64,000 bases of DNA from the NCBI RefSeq assembly GCF_050410795.1, contig NZ_CP191258.1, positions 5,146,001-5,210,000 of the forward strand, in the 5' to 3' direction. A program made the translations under genes and the position numbers. The notes beneath the pieces are model-generated. The model was not told the origin of the DNA. It was given only the letters and a program-made list of their open reading frames with translations, and did not search any database. This document shows positions 42,815 through 51,300 of the stretch, piece after piece (position 1 is the stretch's first letter; the number at the start of each line of letters is the position of its first letter). Source of the stretch: Fontivita pretiosa. Lineage in GTDB: Bacteria > Planctomycetota > Phycisphaerae > Tepidisphaerales > Tepidisphaeraceae.

Positions 42815-44266
42815 ATGACCCTCGATCACGGCGGCGTGCGCGAAGCCTGGTCCCAACAGGTGCACCAGCATCGGCAGATCGCTCTGCCCTGGCTGGCCCG
42901 TCTTCGATGGATCGCCGTCACCGGACAGGTGGCAGCGACGATCCTGGCCGTGTTCGCGCTGGCGGCGCCGCTGCCCCTGCCTCACATCGCCCTGGTCATC
43001 TCCATTACCGTTCTGAGCAATCTGGTTCTGTACATCTGGGATCGCATTCACGAACCGCCCGACTGGATGATCCCCACCGTCATCCTGCTCGATGTGCTGC
43101 TGTTCACGGTCCTGCTCTATTTCACGGGCGGCGCTGAAAATCCCTTCAGCGCGCTGTACGCTGTCCATGTCGCCATGGCCGTGGTCGTGCTCGGCAGCGG
43201 CTGGGCGTGGGTCACTGTCGCGTTGTCGGCGGTCTGCTACGCGATCGTCTGTATGACGCACTGGCCGCTGCGCTTGCCCGCGTCGGCGATGCAGTTCGGC
43301 AACTGGGGCGCGCTGGTCCTGGTCATGGGACTGATCGCCTACTTCGTCGGGCGGGTCATGCGATCGCTGCGCCGCCGGGAGGCCGAACTCGCTCAGGCAC
43401 GCGAACGCGCCAGCCGAACCGAGCACCTGGCCTCGCTGACCACCCTGGCGGCGGGTGCCGCACACGAGCTGGGCACTCCGCTTGCCACCATCGCCCTGGC
43501 GGCAAAGGAAATGGAGCTGGCGCTGGTGCAGAGCCGCGACCCGTCTCTGGCCGAAGACGCCCAGCTCATCCGTCAGGAGGTCGATCGATGCCGCTCCATT
43601 CTCGATCGGATGCGGGTGGACGTGATCCAGGATGCCGCCGGGCTGGGCGGCGCTACCGGCACGCTGGGCCAGTTAATCGCCGAACTGCGCCAGGATCTGC
43701 GCGGAGAGGAGCGGCCGCGGCTGCTCGTGCACACGAGCGAGCCTGCCGAGCTTCCGTTGCCCGCCTCGCGAGTCCTCCGCCGCGCCGTTGGCGTCTTGCT
43801 GAGAAACGCCTTCGATGCTTCCCCGCAAACGGCCAATGTCAGCCTCTTCTTCGATCGCCATGACGGACGTATCATCTTCCGCGTGGAAGATCGAGGTCCG
43901 GGAATGGCGCAGGAGGTGCTTCGACGGGCCGGCGAACCGTTCTTCACCACCAAGCCGCCCGGACAAGGTATGGGCCTGGGCTTGTTCCTTGTGCGACTCA
44001 CGGCCGAGACGTACGGGGGCGACTTCGAGCTTCGATCTTCGCCCGGCGCCGGCACAACCTCGATCCTGGAGATTCCGTATCCCGCAGATGAGCACCTGCC
44101 CCGATCCAATGAACCGCAGCGATCCGCCTCTAGACTCGAAGCAGCAAGCCGCCAGCCCCCAGGCCGCGCAACCGAATCGCCGCCGGATCCTGGTGGTGGA
44201 CGACGACGCGACCTTCCGCAAACGGCTGTCCAAGGCGCTGGCTCATCGCGGATACGAAGCCCGTGA
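42815..44266 (+). CDS. RegB/PrrB-type redox sensor histidine kinase
   Basis: This 483-residue membrane kinase has six hydrophobic helices in the first 165 residues. The quinone-site motif GGxxNPF is present as GGAENPF (residues 105-111). His217 in the RegB-type H box (AGAAHELGTPLATIAL) is the phospho-acceptor. Cys259 in VDRCRSILDRM sits where RegB has its redox-active cysteine. ATP boxes are VGVLLRNAFDAS, RVEDRGPGM and GQGMGLGLFLVRL. RegB proteins sense the quinone pool and oxygen and control respiration and carbon or nitrogen fixation. The last 53 residues lie out of frame over the response-regulator gene and look non-conserved. It pairs with the next gene. Confidence 0.9.
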   Translation: MTLDHGGVREAWSQQVHQHRQIALPWLARLRWIAVTGQVAATILAVFALAAPLPLPHIALVISITVLSNLVLYIWDRIHEPPDWMIPTVILLDVLLFTVLLYFTGGAENPFSALYAVHVAMAVVVLGSGWAWVTVALSAVCYAIVCMTHWPLRLPASAMQFGNWGALVLVMGLIAYFVGRVMRSLRRREAELAQARERASRTEHLASLTTLAAGAAHELGTPLATIALAAKEMELALVQSRDPSLAEDAQLIRQEVDRCRSILDRMRVDVIQDAAGLGGATGTLGQLIAELRQDLRGEERPRLLVHTSEPAELPLPASRVLRRAVGVLLRNAFDASPQTANVSLFFDRHDGRIIFRVEDRGPGMAQEVLRRAGEPFFTTKPPGQGMGLGLFLVRLTAETYGGDFELRSSPGAGTTSILEIPYPADEHLPRSNEPQRSASRLEAASRQPPGRATESPPDPGGGRRRDLPQTAVQGAGSSRIRSP

Positions 44267-44753
44267 CGCAGCCAACGCCGAAGAGGCGATCGACCGGGCC
44301 CGGCGCTTTCAGCCCGGCCGCGCCGTGGTGGACATGCGAATGCCTGGTCGTTCGGGGCTTCAACTCGTCAGCGATCTGGTCGAGCTGCTCGGACAGGACA
44401 ACATCGACATCATCGTGCTGACCGGCTACGGCAGCATCGCCACCGCCGTCGAGGCCATGCGCCGCGGCGCGATCGACTATCTCCAGAAGCCCTGTGACGC
44501 CGAACAGATCCTGGCCGCCTTCCAGCGGCGATGCGATCAGGATCGCGACCCCCCCGCCGCCGATGCCCCGGGTAACCCGCCGGCCGATGAGCCTGTGGAC
44601 GTCTCCGTGCCTTCTCTGGCGCGAGTCGAATGGGAACACATCCAGCGCGTGCTCAATGACTGCGGCGGCAACATCTCCGAAGCCGCACGCCGGCTTCGCA
44701 TCCACCGCCGATCACTTCAGCGAAAGCTGTACAAGATGCAGCCGTCGGAGTGA
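44109..44753 (+). CDS. RegA/PrrA/ActR-type response regulator
   Basis: This 214-residue protein (from ATG 44109; ATG 44088 is also in frame) has a receiver domain RRILVVDDDATFRKRL with Asp75 in AVVDMRMPGRSG, Thr in VLTGYGSIATAV and Lys in LQKPCD, then a short proline-rich linker. A Fis-type helix-turn-helix makes up the C-terminus (IQRVLNDCGGNISEAARRL, HRRSLQRKLYKM), the layout of RegA/PrrA/ActR. It is the partner of the upstream redox kinase, with a 158-nt out-of-frame overlap. It converges with the long minus-strand operon, 55 nt away. Confidence 0.92.
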   Translation: MNRSDPPLDSKQQAASPQAAQPNRRRILVVDDDATFRKRLSKALAHRGYEARDAANAEEAIDRARRFQPGRAVVDMRMPGRSGLQLVSDLVELLGQDNIDIIVLTGYGSIATAVEAMRRGAIDYLQKPCDAEQILAAFQRRCDQDRDPPAADAPGNPPADEPVDVSVPSLARVEWEHIQRVLNDCGGNISEAARRLRIHRRSLQRKLYKMQPSE

Positions 44754-44808
44754 ACCGCCGGAAATACCGACGATGTGGTTTGGCAGGCGCCCGGCGAAAC
44801 CGCGGCGA

Positions 44809-46551
44809 TCAGTATTGCCTGCCGCCACTGGCCCTGGGGTAGCGCGATCGGACGATCTGCTGCTGGTGAAACTCGGGCTTTACGTTCGGATTTCGCCGCG
44901 CGGTGTACGTCAGATCATCGAGATAGACCCGCACCGAGTTGCCGCCCCGACGGACGCTGGCGATGCCGAACCGGTCGAACGTCGCTCCGCTGCGGCGCAT
45001 TTGCGGCGTCAGGTCGAAGCTGACCGTCTCGCCATCGAGCGTGTAGATGATCCGCCCGACGCCGTCGTTGGCCTTGGGGTCGTACTCGAACGTGAACTGC
45101 CGCTGTCTGCCGTTGGGGACGAATACCGGGCCACGACCCGATGCCGAGATGCCGCCTTTGGCGTTGCAGAACCCGCTGAAGTAGTAACCGACGGCGCTGC
45201 TGTCGGAGATGGCAATGCCCATCGACTGGATCGCCGGCTGATCGCTTGGCCTGAATCCAGTCGCCGTCTGGTCGGCGTGGTTGAAGTAGCCGAGGTACAT
45301 CGCCGCGTCGGTCTGGCCTGTGGTGAAATTGATCGAGCCGGAGAATCGGATCGGGTCATCGAGCGTGACCGTGCCGACGTCATCGGCATAGTAGCCTGCC
45401 GGTCCGTTGGGCCTGACGCGCCAGAACAGCCCGCCGATCTCTCCGATCTGCTTGCCCGCCCAATTCGTCTCGCTGAAGCCGAAATCAAACATCGAATGAA
45501 AGTCCGGTTCGACGTAGGTGCTGCGATTGTTGCGTCCTTCCCAGCCCGGGTCCTTGCTCAGGTCGATCTTCTTTCCGTTAATCGTCAGATCGCCGAAGTA
45601 CACCTCGCACGATCCGCCATACCGCTGGATGTTGAACATGCCGAAGCGGTCGAAGGACGAGGCCATCTCGCGCTGCTCCGGCGTCAGATAGGTGATGTGC
45701 GGATCCAGATCATCAAACTGAAGGACGATGCGCCCCTGCTGCTTTTCTGGGTTGTTGATCTTCCACCACCGCCGCTGTCCGTGGCGATGGAAGAAGCCGG
45801 TCAGCCCGGCCTGACGCGCCTTGATCAGCCGCGCCCGGAATGCCTCGGGCGTGAGGTCGGGTTCGATCTTCCTCGCCTTTTCGTAGACGATCGGCTCGTC
45901 CTGGTACTGAAGATCTCCGGGCGCGTTGCCGGAGCGGTCGGTAAGCACCTGTTCCAGCAGCGGGTCGCGCTGACTGAGATCCGCCCGCGCGTCCGGGTCG
46001 TACTCGAACCGCCACGTATGCACCGCCCCATCCGGCTTGAGCAGCACGTCGGTCTCAAAGCCCGCCGCCTGCCAGTCGGCGCTCATCCAGTCGAACATGA
46101 TTTGCCCCAGGTCGTCTTCCTCCCAGATGCGAAACGCCATCGAGTTCCACGGCCGCCACTCGTGACGCGTCGAGTTGAAGAACCCCAAGTACGCCACGCC
46201 ACGAAGGTCCAGCCGCTTGAGCACCAGTTTGCCCGAGGCCGAGAGCTTGTCCTTGAAGCTGAGCGGCCTGCCGAAGGGCAGCGCGTAGTATGCCTGATAG
46301 CGCGAGTCAGTGACGACCCCGCCGATCTCCCCCGGGCCGGCGCCGGTGTGGTTTGTCTCGCTCCAACCGAAGTCCTGTCGCACGGTGGGCATGTCTTCAC
46401 CGACCTGGCGGTTGTTGATCCCGATCCAGCCGGGGTCGGTGCAGAAGTCCTGGTGAACTTCCATCAGCTTCACCTCCGCCAGCCCCGTCGCTGCAGGGCA
46501 CACACAGATCACCGCGACCAGCACCGCAAGATGACCCACTCGAAAACGCAT
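44809..46551 (-). CDS. Secreted two-module protein, paralogue 5 (operon end)
   Basis: This 580-residue exported protein of an unnamed family is found five times in this operon. It has a signal peptide (VGHLAVLVAVICVC) and module A with DFCTDPGWIGINNRQV, RQDFGWSETNHTGAGPGEIGG and the HEWRPWNSMAFRI strand. A helical charged linker at about 240-310 is followed by module B with IDLSKDPGWEGRNNRS, FSETNWAGKQIGEIGG and LDDPIRFSGSINF. The end is DRFGIASVRRG, VYLDDLTYTARR and tail GGRQY. The strand pattern suggests concanavalin-like sandwiches. ATG 46551 has AAAGGTG upstream. No catalytic residues can be assigned. Confidence 0.75.
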   Translation of the reverse strand: MRFRVGHLAVLVAVICVCPAATGLAEVKLMEVHQDFCTDPGWIGINNRQVGEDMPTVRQDFGWSETNHTGAGPGEIGGVVTDSRYQAYYALPFGRPLSFKDKLSASGKLVLKRLDLRGVAYLGFFNSTRHEWRPWNSMAFRIWEEDDLGQIMFDWMSADWQAAGFETDVLLKPDGAVHTWRFEYDPDARADLSQRDPLLEQVLTDRSGNAPGDLQYQDEPIVYEKARKIEPDLTPEAFRARLIKARQAGLTGFFHRHGQRRWWKINNPEKQQGRIVLQFDDLDPHITYLTPEQREMASSFDRFGMFNIQRYGGSCEVYFGDLTINGKKIDLSKDPGWEGRNNRSTYVEPDFHSMFDFGFSETNWAGKQIGEIGGLFWRVRPNGPAGYYADDVGTVTLDDPIRFSGSINFTTGQTDAAMYLGYFNHADQTATGFRPSDQPAIQSMGIAISDSSAVGYYFSGFCNAKGGISASGRGPVFVPNGRQRQFTFEYDPKANDGVGRIIYTLDGETVSFDLTPQMRRSGATFDRFGIASVRRGGNSVRVYLDDLTYTARRNPNVKPEFHQQQIVRSRYPRASGGRQY

Positions 46552-46634
46552 TCGCTGCACCTTTCATCAATGACCACCGCGCGACTTTCGCACTCATCGT
46601 CGCTTTGCGGTTGTCGTGTTCTCATGGAACCGAT

Positions 46635-49481
46635 TCATTCGAAGCTGATGGCGACCCTGGTCAGATACGGCGATGCCGCGGCGTTCGGCGTGAGCAGCCG
46701 CGCGCGATACTGCACCCACCGCCCCGCCAGTCCCTTTACCCTCGCGCCGCTTCTGGTGAACCAGGACTGCGGCCCGCGCGGGCCAGTCCACGGCGCAGCA
46801 TCCAGCGCCTCTTTCGTCTGTGCCGTCCGAATCTGGAACCGCACCGCCGTGCCATGTGACGTCTGGGCATCCCACTCGATCCGATGCGGCTTCTGGCCGG
46901 AGGGAATCTCGTGCGCCGACGAGATGTAATCTTCGTACAGCCCCCGATCGTAACTGTTGCCCGGATCGCGCACGTTCAGGCCGCTGGGGCCATACGTCGC
47001 GAACTCCAGCCGATTGTTCGCGGAAAACCCCTTCGGCCCGCCCCAGTACAGCATCGACACCGTCTGATGCCGATGCGGCAGCGGCTGATCCGTAAACCCG
47101 CCGCGACGGTGATTGGCGATCAGCAGATCCAGCCAGCCGTCCCCGTCGTAATCCAGCGGATCAGCGCCCGACGAGCCGTACGTCGGAAGCTCGGTGCGCG
47201 GGCGCTGCCCAAACCCCCGGGGGCCGCCCCAATAAATCAGCGACGGCGCGTTGCCCTCCACTGCTCCGTAGGCACACAGGAAGATGTCCAGCCATCCGTC
47301 TTTGTCGAAATCGGCGACGCAGTTGTCGTACGGGGCCGATCCCATGATGATCTCGCGCCGGTCGCGCGAAAAACCGGACGGCGAGCCGTAGTAGACATAG
47401 CTGGGCTTCTCGATCGTGTCCCCGCCGCCTCGGTTGGGGATCAGAAGGTCCAGCCACCCATCGCGATTGAAATCGGCGCCCTGGAGGTACATGAGCTGCT
47501 CGGACTGATCCACATCCAGCACCGACGCCCGCTCGGCGGAAAAGCCTTCGGCGCTGCCCCACCAGATCTTCGTCGGCCCGCCAGGGTTGGGTGCGCCCGA
47601 TGGGATGATCTGTCCGGCCAGATCGAGCCACCCGTCGCGGTTCAGGTCCATGAGCAGAGGCGTTCGGATCATCGCCTTCTCGCCCAGAGCAATGACGGTC
47701 CGCCGCGCGTGCTCAAAGCCGGCGCTGGAGCCGTAGAAAATCGTCAGACCGAATCTGCCGGGATCGGCCGGGTCCTGGCTGGCGCCGCCCGCGACCAGAT
47801 CCAGCCAGCCGTCGCGGTTCAGGTCCGCGATCCGCACGCCGCCGTAGCCGATCTCCATCGACAGATGGCTCGGCGGCGAAAAGCCTGCGGTCTTGCCCCA
47901 GTAGATGATCGTTCCGTTTTGTGTGTGCGGCACCCCCTTGATCGTCGTCGCCTGCGAGAGCACCAGATCCACAAAGCCGTCGTCGTCCAGATCGGCATGG
48001 CCGAAGCCGAAGATGTGATGGGTCATGAACTCGAGACTGCGCTTGGGCGAGAAGTTGCGGGTGCCGTCGCCCCAGTACAGTCGCGAGATCGCCGGCCCGT
48101 CATGGATTCCGCCGTCACCGTTGAAGAAGACCACATCCGGCCTGCCGTCGTGATTGAGATCGCCAACGGCGCTTCCCGCGGCCTCCTCCGTGGGCAGTTG
48201 GGTTCTATGTGCGGCGCGGAACGTGCCGCGGTCGTTCCAGTACACGTAGGACAACAGGCTGTGGTAATTGATCACGGAACGGTTGCTGAAGACCAGATCG
48301 GGATATCCATCGGCATTCAGGTCGCCGGCGCTGACCCCGCTGGCGCCCAGCGTTGGAAGGGACAGCGGCTGGCGCGTCGAGAAGTCCTTGCCATCTCCAA
48401 AGAACAGCAGCGAGTCCGTCCACGCGACTCCGCCCGCCGACTGACCGCTGGCAACGGCGATGTCCGGGTATTGATCCCGATCGAAATCGGCAACGGCGAT
48501 GCCGGAGGGCGCCGGGACTTTCAGTTGAATGGCCCGATCGGTCGAATAGCCGGCCTCATCGCGCAGCAGGACGCTCACGCCGCCACCCGCGCACAGCGCC
48601 AGATCGCTTCGCCCATCGCGGTTGAAGTCGGCGATCGCCGCCGCCGAGGCACCCACGGACAGCACGACCCGAGCATCGGACTTCTCGACATTCTCAAGTG
48701 CGCCTCGTGACGAATACAGCAGCTCCACGCGGTCGCCGGCCAACAGCACCAGATCGTCCGTGCCATCGCCGTCCAGATCCCCCGCCGCCACGCCGGTCGG
48801 TATCCTGCCCTCGGCAAGCGTGATCGGCGTGCGACGATCAACGCTGAACCCCTGCGGCGAGTTCCAGTAGATGAAGCTGGTCTTGGAGCCGCTGAGCTTC
48901 AGCGGGCCGCCCGCCTGCCACTGGCACGCCAGGGCAAGGTCGCTCAAGCCGTCGTGATTGAAATCGCCCGCCGCAAGGCCGGTGGCGGCGAACGCCGGCA
49001 GATCGGTCCGGTGTCTGACCGACAGCCCGTCGGGTCCACCCCAGTAGATAAACGCATTGGTCTGGCGAAAGTGGCTGTTGGCAACGTTGGCCACCGCCAG
49101 ATCGTTGTATCCGTCACGATTCAGATCCAGCACCAATCCCGCCACCGATCCACTGGCCGGCAGCTCGATCCGCGATCGGCCGTCGATGTCCTGCCCGCTG
49201 TTCAAGTAAACGTACGTGTTGCTTTTCTCGTCATAGCCATGTCCGGCCGGTAGCAGGATGTCCAGATGCCCGTCGTTGTTGAAGTCCCATCGGGTGATGA
49301 TCTGAATTCGCCCGCGATGCGAAACGTACGCGTTGCTGCCTGCGTCGGTGAAGCTGCCGTCACGGAAGTCCGACCAGGATTCTTCCACCCATCGCGATCC
49401 GCCGCTGGCCGGCTGCATCGGGAGCACCACCAGGCCAAGCATGGTCGCCGCCACGAGCCTGTACATGATTCGAGTCTGCAT
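46635..49481 (-). CDS. FG-GAP/VCBS repeat protein, secreted (copy 2)
   Basis: This 948-residue exported protein has a signal peptide (LVAATMLGLVVLPMQPASG) and is then built of FG-GAP/VCBS units of roughly 60 residues. Each unit has a calcium-loop motif such as DFNNDGHLDILL, DLNRDGYNDLAVAN or DLNADGYPDLVFSN, and an FSxxRR-type strand with YWGG/YWND. The repeats predict an integrin-like or double propeller. The last 100 residues (IEWDAQTSHGTAVRFQIRTA to LTRVAISFE) form a separate beta domain shared with the copy at 59899. ATG 49481 has GGGAG about 10 nt upstream. It lies between two-module paralogues, so it probably works with them outside the cell. Confidence 0.9.
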   Translation of the reverse strand: MQTRIMYRLVAATMLGLVVLPMQPASGGSRWVEESWSDFRDGSFTDAGSNAYVSHRGRIQIITRWDFNNDGHLDILLPAGHGYDEKSNTYVYLNSGQDIDGRSRIELPASGSVAGLVLDLNRDGYNDLAVANVANSHFRQTNAFIYWGGPDGLSVRHRTDLPAFAATGLAAGDFNHDGLSDLALACQWQAGGPLKLSGSKTSFIYWNSPQGFSVDRRTPITLAEGRIPTGVAAGDLDGDGTDDLVLLAGDRVELLYSSRGALENVEKSDARVVLSVGASAAAIADFNRDGRSDLALCAGGGVSVLLRDEAGYSTDRAIQLKVPAPSGIAVADFDRDQYPDIAVASGQSAGGVAWTDSLLFFGDGKDFSTRQPLSLPTLGASGVSAGDLNADGYPDLVFSNRSVINYHSLLSYVYWNDRGTFRAAHRTQLPTEEAAGSAVGDLNHDGRPDVVFFNGDGGIHDGPAISRLYWGDGTRNFSPKRSLEFMTHHIFGFGHADLDDDGFVDLVLSQATTIKGVPHTQNGTIIYWGKTAGFSPPSHLSMEIGYGGVRIADLNRDGWLDLVAGGASQDPADPGRFGLTIFYGSSAGFEHARRTVIALGEKAMIRTPLLMDLNRDGWLDLAGQIIPSGAPNPGGPTKIWWGSAEGFSAERASVLDVDQSEQLMYLQGADFNRDGWLDLLIPNRGGGDTIEKPSYVYYGSPSGFSRDRREIIMGSAPYDNCVADFDKDGWLDIFLCAYGAVEGNAPSLIYWGGPRGFGQRPRTELPTYGSSGADPLDYDGDGWLDLLIANHRRGGFTDQPLPHRHQTVSMLYWGGPKGFSANNRLEFATYGPSGLNVRDPGNSYDRGLYEDYISSAHEIPSGQKPHRIEWDAQTSHGTAVRFQIRTAQTKEALDAAPWTGPRGPQSWFTRSGARVKGLAGRWVQYRARLLTPNAAASPYLTRVAISFE

Positions 49482-49530
49482 CGCGCCTGCTCCCTGTAAT
49501 CAGAACAGATGAACCGCCGCACCGTTCGGC

Positions 49531-51273
49531 TCAGTATTTCCGTCCACGCTCCGGATAGTCGATCTCGACGATCTTCTCCTGGAAGCGATTTGGCGGCTGA
49601 TCCTTCGCTCGACGCGCCGTGTACGTGAGATCATCGAGATACACCTCGACGTACTTCCCCCCGTTGCGAACGTTGAAAAGCCCGAACCGGTCGAACCGCG
49701 CGCCCGAACGGCGCTGCTCCGGCTTGAGGTTGATCACCATCACCTCATCCTCCAGCTTCGCGGTGATCCGTCCGTTACCGTCGTTGCCGATCGGATCGTA
49801 ATCGAAGCTGAATCGCCGCGGGCGACGATCCGGCACGAACTGCGGGCCGTCCTTCTGCGCCGTCCCGCGCGCCGTCGAGAGCCGCGGCTCAAACGAGTAT
49901 CCGATGCTCGTGTGGTCCGAGATGCGAATCCCCATCGCGATCGTCTTGGCCCGGCTCGACGTGTCGCTCAGCTCCTTAAGCTGCTCCTGGCGGTTGAAGT
50001 AGCCGAACATCATCGACGCGTCCGTGCCGCCGTTGACGAAATTGATCATCCCCGAAAACGAAATGGTATCATCAAGCGTGAGCACGCCAACATCGTCAGC
50101 ATAGAACCCGTGGTACGGATCGATCGGCTCATTGCGCCAGAACAGTCCGCCGATCTCGCCGGGCCTTTCGCCGGCCCAGTTCGTCTGGCTGTAGCCATAG
50201 TTTTGTCCGGGGTGGAAGTCGCGCTCGATGAACGTCACCCGATTGCCGACGCCCTGCCAGTTGGGATCGCGACTCAACTCGATCTTCTCTCCGTTGACGG
50301 TCAGATCCGACACGTAGAACTCGATCGATTTGCCCTCGGGGATTTGGAAGTTGAACAGCCCGAAGCGATCCATCGCCGCCGGTTCGTTGCGAATCCCCGG
50401 ATCCAGGAAGTAGCGCACGGGCGTCGCGTCGTCGAGCTGGAAGGTGATTCTGCCCTGCACCTGATCGAGCTTTGCCTTTCGCTCCCAGTAGTTGGTTCCG
50501 CGGCGGGGATCGTATTCGAGCAGTCCCTGATCGCGCGCCCTCTCCAGCAGCTCGCGAACCTGCTCACGGGCAAGGTCCGGATCGTTGCGGCGCAGGGCGG
50601 CGACGATGTCCTGCTCGGCGTAGCGCGAGTCCGCCTCGAACAGCTCCCGCATCGCCGCGTGTGGCCAGCGGGTGTCCGGGCGGGCGTCGGCATCGTAGTC
50701 GATGCTCCACGTGTGCACCGATCCATCGGCGGGAATGAACGCGTCCAGGACCATGTAGCCGGCCTTCCACGTGGCGGTCATGTAGTCGATCCAGATCTGC
50801 GCTCCGCTGATCTGCTTGCCGTGCAGGGCTTCGCCGCGCTTCGCATCAGACAACCGCAGCCCGATAGCGGACCATGGCCGCCACTCCTGCCGGGTGGAAT
50901 TGAAAAAGCCGATGTAGCCCGTCCCGGAAGTCGACAGGATCGCCACCCGCCCCGACGCGGAAAACGACTGCCGGTACGACAACGCCCGACCCAGCGGCAT
51001 CGCATACCACGCCGGCGTGCGCGACACCCACATCGTCCCGCCAATTTCACCGGCGGTGCTGCTCGCATGCGTCGTCGGACTCCAGCCGAAGTCCTGGCGC
51101 TTGGTCGGCGGATTCCTCGCCACCACCCGGTTGTTGTATCCCTCCCATCCCGGATCTTCCGAAAAGTCCTGATGAACCTGCACAAGCTGCCGATCTGGTT
51201 GCGCGCGAACCTGAGGCGACATCAACACCAGCAGCGCAGCCCACAGCCATATCCGCTGACATGTTGGCGTCAT
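49531..51273 (-). CDS. Secreted two-module protein, paralogue 4
   Basis: At 580 residues it is the same length as paralogue 5. The signal peptide is LWAALLVLMSPQVRA. Module A: DFSEDPGWEGYNNRVV, QDFGWSPTTHASSTAGEIGG and RQEWRPWSAIGLRLS. The linker (about 220-290) is rich in Arg/Glu. Module B begins IELSRDPNWQGVGNRV, with YSQTNWAGERPGEIGG, GYFNRQEQLKEL and RFDRFGLFNVRNGG, then YLDDLTYTARR and the tail YPERGRKY. ATG 51273 follows a GTG that could also start (51282). The gap to the upstream paralogue's stop is about 27 nt, which supports co-transcription. Confidence 0.75.
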   Translation of the reverse strand: MTPTCQRIWLWAALLVLMSPQVRAQPDRQLVQVHQDFSEDPGWEGYNNRVVARNPPTKRQDFGWSPTTHASSTAGEIGGTMWVSRTPAWYAMPLGRALSYRQSFSASGRVAILSTSGTGYIGFFNSTRQEWRPWSAIGLRLSDAKRGEALHGKQISGAQIWIDYMTATWKAGYMVLDAFIPADGSVHTWSIDYDADARPDTRWPHAAMRELFEADSRYAEQDIVAALRRNDPDLAREQVRELLERARDQGLLEYDPRRGTNYWERKAKLDQVQGRITFQLDDATPVRYFLDPGIRNEPAAMDRFGLFNFQIPEGKSIEFYVSDLTVNGEKIELSRDPNWQGVGNRVTFIERDFHPGQNYGYSQTNWAGERPGEIGGLFWRNEPIDPYHGFYADDVGVLTLDDTISFSGMINFVNGGTDASMMFGYFNRQEQLKELSDTSSRAKTIAMGIRISDHTSIGYSFEPRLSTARGTAQKDGPQFVPDRRPRRFSFDYDPIGNDGNGRITAKLEDEVMVINLKPEQRRSGARFDRFGLFNVRNGGKYVEVYLDDLTYTARRAKDQPPNRFQEKIVEIDYPERGRKY

Positions 51274-51300
51274 GGCGTTCACCGCAGCCGCCGCCGATTC

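Noticed and set aside
44754..44808. Terminator between the RegA-type gene and the convergent operon
   Set aside because: No stem followed by a T-tract could be found in the 55-nt gap.
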